In this document: positions 47,734 to 55,285 of the stretch, one piece after another
Numbering within the stretch: the stretch's first letter is position 1
How the letters are laid out: each line of letters opens with the position of its first letter
Source of the DNA: Permianibacter fluminis
GTDB taxonomy: Bacteria > Pseudomonadota > Gammaproteobacteria > Enterobacterales > Permianibacteraceae
Reading direction: 5' to 3'
Assembly: GCF_013179735.1 (NCBI RefSeq)
Contig: NZ_JABMEG010000001.1
Coordinates: 2,542,001-2,606,000 of the forward strand
DNA length: 64,000 nt
Notes under the pieces: generated by a model
Seen by the model: only the letters and a program-made list of their open reading frames with translations
The model's database searches: none
What the model was told of the DNA's origin: nothing
Translations under genes and position numbers: made by a program

Positions 47734-49584
47734 ATGATCTTGTCTAATTTCGACGTTAACGAAACCCCTATTGCCAATTCGACCGGCAATGCCGCGCTGA
47801 CTTTCGCTGACTTGAATCTGGACGCGCGGCTGAACCGCGCGCTGGAAGAACTGAATTTCGTCAACCCGACCCCGATCCAGCAGGAAGCCATTCCGGTCAT
47901 TCTGCAGAATCAGGATGTCATGGCCTCGGCCCAGACCGGCACCGGCAAAACCGCTGCCTTCATGCTGCCGACGCTGCACAAATTGCTGAGCGAGCCGGCC
48001 AAAGGCACGGGCAAAGGCCCGCGCGTGCTGGTGCTGTCACCGACCCGCGAACTGGCTCAGCAAATCAACGATGCCGTTCGTGATTTCGGCAAACACACCA
48101 AGCTGCGGGTCGGCACCATCGTCGGTGGCGTCTCGTATTTCAACCAAGAGAAATTGCTGTCGCGTCCGTTCGACATTCTGGTGGCAACACCCGGCCGTCT
48201 GATGGACCACATGGACAAAGGCCGTATCGATTTCTCGCGTATCGAACTGCTGATTCTCGACGAAGCCGACCGCATGCTGGACATGGGTTTTGTTGACGAT
48301 GTCGAGATGATCGCCGGCAAAATGCCAGCCGAACGGCAAACGCTGTTGTTCTCGGCGACGCTGGAAGGCGAGATCGAGCGCGTTGCCCGGCAACTGCTGA
48401 AATCGCCGGTCCGTATTCAGACTTCGAGCGTCAAAGAAAAGCACGAGTCGATTACCCAATCGGTGCTGGCTGCAGATGATTTCGGCCACAAAAATTCGCT
48501 GCTGACCTCGTTGCTGGAACGTTCGGATGTCAAGCAAGCGATTGTTTTCGTGGCGACGAAGAGCGGTACCGAAGAACTGGCGGATGTACTGAAGGGTCAA
48601 GGCATCAGCGCCGATGCGCTGCACGGTGACATGAAGCAAGGCTTCCGCCGTCGCGTGCTGGATCGCATGCATGTGGGCCAACTGAAAGTGCTGGTGGCAA
48701 CCGATGTGGCCGCCCGCGGTCTCGATGTCAAAGGTATCAGCCACGTCATCAACTTCGATTTGCCGATGGTCTCGGAAGATTATGTTCACCGTATTGGCCG
48801 TACCGGCCGCGGTGGTTCGACGGGCGAAGCGGTAACGCTGGTCAGCCCGCGCGAATGGCACAAGCTGTTCCGTATTGAACAAATGCTGGGCACCAAACTG
48901 GAAGAGCTCATCATTGAAGGTCTGGAGCCGCGCAGCGGTCGGCCGTCACGTGGTGGTGGTCGCAGTGGCGGCACCGGTCGTGGTGGCCCGTCGCGTGGCG
49001 GTGAGCGCAGCGGCCGCAGTTTTGGTGGTGGTCGCTCGCAAGGTTCGCGTGGCCCGAGCCGCAGCGATTTCGGTGGCGATGACCGGTTTGCCCGCGATCG
49101 CACTGAACGCGCTTTCGGTGACCGTCCGCGTGGCGATCGCCCACAGAGCGATCGTCCGTATGGTGATCGTCCGCGCAGTGACCGTCCGTATGGCGACCGC
49201 CCGCAAGGCGAGCGTTCCTACGCTGACCGTCCGCGCAGCGAGCGGTCGTATGAGAATCGTGGCAACAGCCATGAGCCGCGCCGCGAATACACCGAACTGA
49301 CCAGCCACACGCTGCGTCGCGATGACCGTCCGCGTTCGGATCGGTTCAGCCGTGATGCGGCGCCGGCGCGTGACAGCCGTGGCCCGAGCCGGTTTGATCA
49401 CAACGATCGTCCGCGCAGCGATCGCCCGCGTTCGGATCGTCCGAGCGAAGGCGCCCGTTTTGATCGCGCAGATCGTCCGGCCCGTTCGTTCGCCCAAGGC
49501 GAGCGTCTGTCGGTGCGCAGCGAGCGCCCGGCCGGTGCCGCGCCGCAAGGCGAACGCCGCAGCCGTCGATTCTCGAACGACTGA
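47734..49584 (+). CDS. DEAD-box ATP-dependent RNA helicase with long repetitive basic tail
   Basis: The 616-residue protein carries all helicase motifs: Q motif NPTPIQQEAIP, I AQTGTGKT, Ia PTRELAQQ, II LDEADRMLDMGF, III SATL, V VATDVAARGLDV and VI HRIGRTGRGG. After about residue 400 comes a Gly/Arg-rich, then Asp-Arg-Pro-rich tail of about 200 residues made of RSDRPYGD-like repeats, disordered and RNA-binding in type. It resembles RhlE/DeaD-class helicases in ribosome assembly or cold response. ATG 47734 has a GGGGGCAGG site. The upstream frame extension is not supported. Confidence 0.92.
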   Translation: MILSNFDVNETPIANSTGNAALTFADLNLDARLNRALEELNFVNPTPIQQEAIPVILQNQDVMASAQTGTGKTAAFMLPTLHKLLSEPAKGTGKGPRVLVLSPTRELAQQINDAVRDFGKHTKLRVGTIVGGVSYFNQEKLLSRPFDILVATPGRLMDHMDKGRIDFSRIELLILDEADRMLDMGFVDDVEMIAGKMPAERQTLLFSATLEGEIERVARQLLKSPVRIQTSSVKEKHESITQSVLAADDFGHKNSLLTSLLERSDVKQAIVFVATKSGTEELADVLKGQGISADALHGDMKQGFRRRVLDRMHVGQLKVLVATDVAARGLDVKGISHVINFDLPMVSEDYVHRIGRTGRGGSTGEAVTLVSPREWHKLFRIEQMLGTKLEELIIEGLEPRSGRPSRGGGRSGGTGRGGPSRGGERSGRSFGGGRSQGSRGPSRSDFGGDDRFARDRTERAFGDRPRGDRPQSDRPYGDRPRSDRPYGDRPQGERSYADRPRSERSYENRGNSHEPRREYTELTSHTLRRDDRPRSDRFSRDAAPARDSRGPSRFDHNDRPRSDRPRSDRPSEGARFDRADRPARSFAQGERLSVRSERPAGAAPQGERRSRRFSND

Positions 49585-49626
49585 TGATGTGCTATTGGCT
49601 TACGCATTAATCTGCGCAGGCCAAGC

Positions 49627-49659
49627 AAAAAAAAGGCAGCCAATGGCTGCTTTTTTGTT
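49627..49659 (+). terminator. Rho-independent terminator of the helicase gene
   Basis: AAAAAAGGCAGCC-AAT-GGCTGCTTTTTT with a T-run lies 43 bp after the stop. Its core GCAGCCAATGGCTGC recurs in the terminator at 50345, on the other side of the repeat array. Confidence 0.88.
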
Positions 49660-50256
49660 TCCCCCTCTCCCTTGATGGGAGAGGGCCGGGGAGAGGGTGA
49701 ACCAGCAGTAAGCTCGTATTCGGCAGCAAACTCGACGTCGAGGTTCACCCTCTCCCTAACCCTCCCCCGTCGAGGGGGAGGGGATCAAACCACTTCACCT
49801 TTCAAACGCGTTTGCACACAGTAAAACGCATTCTCACAATTCAGCGATGACGGCGCGCGGTAACTAAACACCAAACAATGACGGCTGCTCTGTTTTCCCC
49901 CCTCTCCCTTGATGGGAGAGGGACGGGGAGAGGGTGACCCAGTAGTAGGTTCGTATTCGGTAGCAAACTTGACGCCGAGGTTCACCCTCTCTCTAACCCT
50001 CCCCCGTCGAGGGGGAGAGGATCAAACCACTTCACCTTTCAAACGCGTTTGCACACAGTAAAACGCATTCTCACAATTCAGCGATGACGGCGCGCGGTAA
50101 CTAAACACCAAACAATGACGGCTGCTCTGTTTTTCCCCTCTCCCTTGATGGGAGAGGGCCGGGGAGAGGGTGACCCAGCAGTAAGCTCGTATTCGGCAGC
50201 AAACTTGACGTCGAGGTTCACTCTCTCCCTAACCCTCCCCGTAAAGGGGAGGGGAT
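49660..50256. repeat. Tandem array of about 237-bp repeats with palindromic, inverted-repeat ends
   Basis: CCCCTCTCCCTTGATGGGAG recurs at about 49663, 49900 and 50136 (period 236-237 bp). Its partner TTCACCCTCTCCC recurs at 49744, 49981 and 50217. The roughly 115-bp stretch between left- and right-type ends (49784-49896 and 50021-50134) is almost identical in the first two units, with no gene inside. The third unit is truncated and diverged. Left and right ends are inverted repeats of each other, so each unit is MITE-like. The 49585-50413 gap contains this array and the two flanking hairpins only. Confidence 0.88.
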
Positions 50257-50344
50257 CACGCAGCGTCCAGCAACGAGAGTGGGATCAAACAAGGTTTCTT
50301 CAATTAGTAGGCACTGAATTGAGTTGCCGTGCGAAATCGAATGC

Positions 50345-50381
50345 AAATAAAAACGGCAGCCATTGGCTGCCGTTTTTATTT
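50345..50381. terminator. Bidirectional terminator downstream of sppA
   Basis: A perfect 18-bp inverted repeat (AAATAAAAACGGCAGCCA / TGGCTGCCGTTTTTATTT) with a single central base lies 33 bp beyond the sppA stop. A- and T-runs on both sides suit both directions. Confidence 0.92.
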
Positions 50382-50413
50382 GGCCCGAACTCGCGCGGGC
50401 CGTTTCGGAATGT

Positions 50414-52273
50414 TTACTGCACTTCACACAGGCAGTGGACATAGGCGTGGTTCGGGTCATTCATTTCCAGAATGCTCTTGGCTTGTTTGGCGGCGAGTTT
50501 GGCCTGCATCAGCAGCGGGCTTGGCAGCGCGCTGTGTGATTGCGTCAGCCAGCTTTCCGGCAACAATACCTGCGCATGTGAGGTGAAGCCCTTCAGCAGG
50601 GCCTGGCCCGGGGTCAGTGCTTTTTCAACGTAGCGCACGGTGTAATTGTCACCCAGCTTGGCGCGTTCGGCGGCGGCTTTGACTGCGTCATTGAAGGTGC
50701 CGAGTTTGTCGACGAGACCGCGTTCATGGGCATCGACGCCGGCCCAGACTTGACCCTGGCCAATCAGATCAATTTCCTCGCGGGTCTTCTTGCGGCCGTT
50801 GGCGACCAGCGTCAGGAAGCGTTCGTAACCGTTGTTGATCGCTTGCTGAATGATGGTGCCGAGCTCCGGGTTTAGCGGTCGGGCCAAATCAAAGGCACCA
50901 GCGAGTTTGGTGGTGCCAACGCCATCGCGGTGCACACCGTATTCATTGGCCAGTGATTCAACGGTCGGGAACATGCCAAAGATGCCGATCGAACCGGTGA
51001 TGGTCCACGGGCTGGCGACGATTTCATCTGCAGTCGCACTGATCCAATAACCACCGGACGCGGCAACCGAGCTCATGCTGACCACAACCGGCTTGCCAGC
51101 TTTTTGGGTGGCTTCCAGTTCGCGTCGGATCACTTCCGATGCAAACGCCGACCCGCCGGGGCTGTCAACACGCAGTACGACAGCCTTGATGGAGTCGTCT
51201 TCACGGGCGTCGCGAATGAGTTGCGCAATGCTGTCACCGCCGCTCATCCCTGCCGGTGCTTCACCATCGACAATTTCGCCTTGCGCGACAATCACGCCGA
51301 CGCTGGTTTCGCCCGGCAGTGACGGCCGATCAAACAGGCTGGCATAGGCAATGGCATCAACTTGCTTGAAGCTCTCGCCCTTGCGATCTTCACCGACCAA
51401 TTCGCGCAGGTAATCTTCCCACTCGATGCGGCTCTTGAAGCCGTTGACCAAGCCGGCTGTCTGCGCCACTTTCGCCGTATCGCCTTGTTCGGCTTGCAGC
51501 AGCGTGGCCATGTTGTCGGCGTAAGCCTGAATCTGTTCCGGTTGCAGTTTGCGCGCTGCTGCGACGTCGGTTTTGTAACCGTTCCACAGCACGTTCAGCC
51601 ATTTCTCGGCGTTGGCTTTGGCTTCTGGCGACATGTCGTCACGCAGGTAAGGTTCCACCGCCGACTTGTAGGTGCCGACCTTGAACACGTGCATCTTGAC
51701 GCCAAAGCGCTCGAGCGCGCTCTTGAAGAAGGTGCGGGTGTGATTGAAGCCATCGATATCAATGGCGCCATAGCTGTCGAGATAGACTTCATCGGCTTGT
51801 GCGGCCAGGTAATAGCCGGCCTGACTGTACCAATCGCCACGGGCCAGCACTTTCTTGCCGGTCTTTTTGAATTCGGCAATGGCATCACGCAGTTCCACCA
51901 ATTTGGACGGGCCGATGCCCATCAGATGGCTGGTATCGATGACCATGATCTTGATGCGGTCATCTTTCGCGCCCTGCTGGATGGCGGTCAGCAGATCGCG
52001 CAATTCGGTTTGCGGCGGCTTGTCGTCGGAGAGATCTTTCATCACCGCTTCAAACGGGCTCGGATTATCGGCCTGTTCGACCACAAAGCCTTCCGGTTTC
52101 AATACCAGAGCACTGCCAGCTTCCACGTGCGGGCCTTTGTCGGAGAACAGGGCAGACAACAGAATCAGCATGAACACGAGGAACAGCAGATTCACGAACG
52201 CCCGGCGGGCATTGTTGATAAAGCGCCAGCTGGCGATCAGCACACGCACCGGGAAGCTACGACGTTTTTCCAT
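50414..52273 (-). CDS. sppA: Signal peptide peptidase SppA, 67K type
   Basis: The 619-residue length equals the duplicated 67K form. An N-terminal membrane anchor (FVNLLFLVFMLILLSALF) is followed by two S49 repeats. The general-base Lys lies in KVGTYKSAVEPYLR in the first repeat; the nucleophile Ser lies in SMSSVAASGGYWIS in the second. VLRVDSPGGSAFASE is also typical. It degrades signal peptides left in the inner membrane, acting on the periplasmic side. A bidirectional terminator follows. Confidence 0.95.
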   Translation of the reverse strand: MEKRRSFPVRVLIASWRFINNARRAFVNLLFLVFMLILLSALFSDKGPHVEAGSALVLKPEGFVVEQADNPSPFEAVMKDLSDDKPPQTELRDLLTAIQQGAKDDRIKIMVIDTSHLMGIGPSKLVELRDAIAEFKKTGKKVLARGDWYSQAGYYLAAQADEVYLDSYGAIDIDGFNHTRTFFKSALERFGVKMHVFKVGTYKSAVEPYLRDDMSPEAKANAEKWLNVLWNGYKTDVAAARKLQPEQIQAYADNMATLLQAEQGDTAKVAQTAGLVNGFKSRIEWEDYLRELVGEDRKGESFKQVDAIAYASLFDRPSLPGETSVGVIVAQGEIVDGEAPAGMSGGDSIAQLIRDAREDDSIKAVVLRVDSPGGSAFASEVIRRELEATQKAGKPVVVSMSSVAASGGYWISATADEIVASPWTITGSIGIFGMFPTVESLANEYGVHRDGVGTTKLAGAFDLARPLNPELGTIIQQAINNGYERFLTLVANGRKKTREEIDLIGQGQVWAGVDAHERGLVDKLGTFNDAVKAAAERAKLGDNYTVRYVEKALTPGQALLKGFTSHAQVLLPESWLTQSHSALPSPLLMQAKLAAKQAKSILEMNDPNHAYVHCLCEVQ

Positions 52274-52555
52274 GACACTCTCAAGGCAGGTACGAACCGG
52301 GGCTGGCCATCATGGCCAGCCGCAAGGCGGCCAAGTTTAAGGACATCTGGCTGGCCCGGCCAGCAGGCCAGCGGCAAACCGGCCAAACGGACTGAAGACT
52401 GTCTTACAAGTCACTGAGGCATATCGATTTTTTCGGCGCGGCCAAGCCGCCCAGCATTTGTAAGCAGCTATTGCCCTGCCGGTGGCGCGGAAGGCTTGCT
52501 GCCAGCCGGCCGGCTCCCTACACTTGCCGGAACCTTTCAAATGGTCCGACGAGTC

Positions 52556-54586
52556 ATGACTGCTGCTTACAACCACCTGCTGGCGCCACTGAATCTTGGC
52601 TTTTGTACGTTGCCGAACCGGGTTCTGATGGGTTCGATGCATACCGGTCTGGAAGAAGAGAAGGGCGGCTTCGAGAAAATGGCCGCTTTCTACGCCGAGC
52701 GGGCGCGTGGCGGGGTCAGCCTGATCGTCACCGGCGGCATCGCGCCGAATCTGGCCGGCCGTTTGGCGCCATTTGGTGCCCAGCTGAGCTGGCCCTGGCA
52801 GGTCGGCAAGCACCGCATCGTCACCGAGGCCGTGCATAAGGCCGGTGGTCGCATTGCGCTGCAGATACTCCACGGCGGCCGTTACAGCTATCACCCGCTG
52901 CAAGTCGCGCCGAGCAAAATCCAGTCGCCGATTACGCCGTTCAAGCCGTGGGCGCTGTCACGCCGTGGGGTCGAGAAGACCATCAAGGATTACGTCAATT
53001 GCGCCGCGCTGGCGCAGCGCGCCGGTTATGACGGTGTCGAAGTGATGGGCTCGGAAGGTTATCTCATCAATCAATTTCTCTGTTCGCGGACGAACAAACG
53101 CACCGACGAGTGGGGCGGCCCGTTTGAAAACCGGATGCGGTTCCCGGTCGAGATTGTCCGCCGGATGCGCGAGAAAGTTGGCCCGAACTTCATCATCATT
53201 TATCGCTTGTCGATGCTCGATCTGGTGCCGGATGGCCAGAGCTGGGACGAGGTCGTGCAACTGGCCAAAGCCATCGAAAAAGCGGGTGCGACGATCATCA
53301 ACACCGGTATCGGCTGGCATGAAGCGCGGGTACCGACCATCGCCACCATGGTGCCGCGAGGTGCGTTTACCTGGGTCACCAAAAAGCTGAAAGGCGAGGT
53401 CAAGCTGCCGCTCGTCACCACCAACCGGATCAATACCCCGGAAGTGGCCGAAGAGATTTTGGCGCGCGGCGATGCCGACATGGTGTCAATGGCGCGGCCG
53501 TTGCTCGCCGATGCCGATTTTGTCCGCAAGGCGAGTCAGGGCAAGAGCGATGAAATCAACACCTGCATCGGTTGCAACCAGGCTTGCCTTGATCATGTGT
53601 TCTCACACAAGCGCGCCAGCTGTCTGGTCAATCCGCGCGCCGCCTATGAAACCGAACTGAACTTTGGTCGCGCGCAAAAGAAAAAGAAACTGGCGGTTGT
53701 CGGTGGTGGCGCGGCCGGCATGAGCTTTGCGACCTATGCCGCCGAACGTGGCCACGATGTCACGCTGATTGAAGCGGCGCAGGAGCTCGGCGGCCAGCTC
53801 AATATCGCCAAGCAGGTGCCGGGCAAGGAAGAGTTTTACGAAACGCTGCGCTATTTCAAACGCCGGCTGGAATTGACCGGCGTGGCCGTTTGCCTCGGTC
53901 AGCGCGCCAGTGCGGAACAATTGATCGCCAACGGATTTGATGAAGTCGTACTCGCCACTGGCGTGCTGCCACGCAAACCGGATATTCCGGGCATTGATCA
54001 TCCGAAAGTGCTGAGTTATCCGGATGTGCTGCTGCACAAGAAACCGGTTGGGCAGAACGTGGCGATTATCGGAGCCGGCGGTATCGGCTTTGATATGGCC
54101 GAGTATCTGGTTGCGGATGAGGGCAAATCGCCGGATACCGAGCATTTTCTGAAAGAGTGGGGCGTCGATGCGGGTTACCAACATCGCGGTGCGGTGCTGC
54201 CAAAACCGGAGCCGCTGAAACCGGCACGGCAAGTGGTCATGTGCCAGCGCAAAGCGAGCAAGCCCGGTGCCGGCCTTGGCAAAACCACCGGCTGGATTCA
54301 TCGCGCCAGTTTGAAAATGAATCAGGTGCAGATGTTGTCCGGCGTCAGTTACGAACGTATTGATGATCAAGGTCTGTGGATACGCGAAGGCGAGCAGGGG
54401 CCGGTTCGCTGTCTGGCGGTGGATCACATCATCAATTGCACCGGCCAGTTATCGCAACGGGAGTTGGTCGAGCCGCTGCGTGCGCATGGCGTTATCGTGC
54501 ATGTGATCGGTGGTGCCGATGTGGCGTCGGAGCTGGATGCGAAGCGGGCGATTCGCCAGGGCGCCGAGCTCGCCGCCAGTATTTGA
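52556..54586 (+). CDS. fadH: NADPH-dependent 2,4-dienoyl-CoA reductase
   Basis: The 676-residue protein is near the E. coli length of 672. Domains: an OYE-like FMN TIM barrel (LPNRVLMGSMHTGLEE, QILHGGRYSYH, GSEGYLINQFL, NKRTDEWGGPFENR), a 4Fe-4S cysteine set (CIGCNQACLDHVF and the later Cys in RASCLVNPRA), then FAD- and NADPH-binding Rossmann domains (VVGGGAAGMSFATYAAERG, AIIGAGGIGFDMAEYL). It reduces 2,4-dienoyl-CoA in unsaturated fatty-acid degradation. ATG 52556 fits the family start. It shares lipid metabolism with the acyl-CoA dehydrogenase at 39393. Confidence 0.95.
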   Translation: MTAAYNHLLAPLNLGFCTLPNRVLMGSMHTGLEEEKGGFEKMAAFYAERARGGVSLIVTGGIAPNLAGRLAPFGAQLSWPWQVGKHRIVTEAVHKAGGRIALQILHGGRYSYHPLQVAPSKIQSPITPFKPWALSRRGVEKTIKDYVNCAALAQRAGYDGVEVMGSEGYLINQFLCSRTNKRTDEWGGPFENRMRFPVEIVRRMREKVGPNFIIIYRLSMLDLVPDGQSWDEVVQLAKAIEKAGATIINTGIGWHEARVPTIATMVPRGAFTWVTKKLKGEVKLPLVTTNRINTPEVAEEILARGDADMVSMARPLLADADFVRKASQGKSDEINTCIGCNQACLDHVFSHKRASCLVNPRAAYETELNFGRAQKKKKLAVVGGGAAGMSFATYAAERGHDVTLIEAAQELGGQLNIAKQVPGKEEFYETLRYFKRRLELTGVAVCLGQRASAEQLIANGFDEVVLATGVLPRKPDIPGIDHPKVLSYPDVLLHKKPVGQNVAIIGAGGIGFDMAEYLVADEGKSPDTEHFLKEWGVDAGYQHRGAVLPKPEPLKPARQVVMCQRKASKPGAGLGKTTGWIHRASLKMNQVQMLSGVSYERIDDQGLWIREGEQGPVRCLAVDHIINCTGQLSQRELVEPLRAHGVIVHVIGGADVASELDAKRAIRQGAELAASI

Positions 54587-54626
54587 GTAGCGCCGCTGCC
54601 GGAACGTTTTGCGGCGTTCTTGGTGC

Positions 54627-54662
54627 AAAGAAAAAGCCCGGTCATGCCGGGCTTTTTCTTTG
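54627..54662. terminator. Rho-independent terminator of fadH
   Basis: AAAGAAAAAGCCCGG / CCGGGCTTTTTCTTT with a 5-nt loop; A/T runs on both sides also suit the convergent PLA2-like gene. Confidence 0.92.
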
Positions 54663-54709
54663 CTTGTTAATCCGGGTTCTTGTTGCCCCGACTTACTTGT
54701 TGATTCGGT

Positions 54710-55285
54710 TTACTTGTTTATCCGATCCAGCGCGCTGGCGTTGATTGTGGTTTTCGGTAGTGGCGCCAAATACCAGTAAGCAGTTTTGGGCACAAACGCT
54801 TCGGCGGGCGCCGCATCAATGCTCTGCAGTATCAGCTCTTTTTCGGCATCGGTCAGCGGTTGATAGCCACGCAGATAATGCCAGCCATAGCCCCAGCGGA
54901 AGGTGGTTGGCCAGAATGGTGATCCGCCGGTGCGCACACCGGCCAACATCAGTTTGGCAATGGCCGGTTCGCCGACGTCGGCCACGCATTCGGCCAACGC
55001 TTCGTCGGCTGCGCTACGGTCCTCGTAGGTGCCGCCGGCCCAATACGCCAGATCGTGGGCAACACAGCAGTCGCGCCACAATTGCTGATTTTTCAATGAA
55101 CCATTTGGAAACGCGCTGCAACCATCGGTGGAAAAGGGACTCAGCTCGGCCGCGTTCGGTTCACTGCCGGAGGCTGGACGGTTAGCGGCAATCGGGTCAG
55201 CCGCAAAACCGTCCGTCACAATGCCGGCAACGGCAAAACCGATCAGCATCACGCCAAGCAATGCCGCGCTAAATCGCCATTTCAT
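54710..55285 (-). CDS. Phospholipase A2-like exported or membrane-anchored protein
   Basis: The 191-residue protein has an N-terminal hydrophobic segment (about 5-25). The middle has the secretory-PLA2 hallmark: DGCSAFPNG (54-62), then RDCCVAHDLAYW with Cys73-Cys74 and His77-Asp78, the catalytic His-Asp type arrangement. The C-terminal half is unassigned. The start overlaps the stop of the upstream delta-60-repeat gene (ATGA at 55282-55285), so the two are translated together. It probably acts outside the cytoplasm on phospholipids; activity is inferred from motif only. Confidence 0.78.
   Translation of the reverse strand: MKWRFSAALLGVMLIGFAVAGIVTDGFAADPIAANRPASGSEPNAAELSPFSTDGCSAFPNGSLKNQQLWRDCCVAHDLAYWAGGTYEDRSAADEALAECVADVGEPAIAKLMLAGVRTGGSPFWPTTFRWGYGWHYLRGYQPLTDAEKELILQSIDAAPAEAFVPKTAYWYLAPLPKTTINASALDRINK

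Noticed and set aside
49660-50256. Possible CRISPR array
   Set aside because: The repeats are about 237 bp apart, with near-identical interiors and palindromic ends. Unique 30-40 bp spacers and cas genes are absent.
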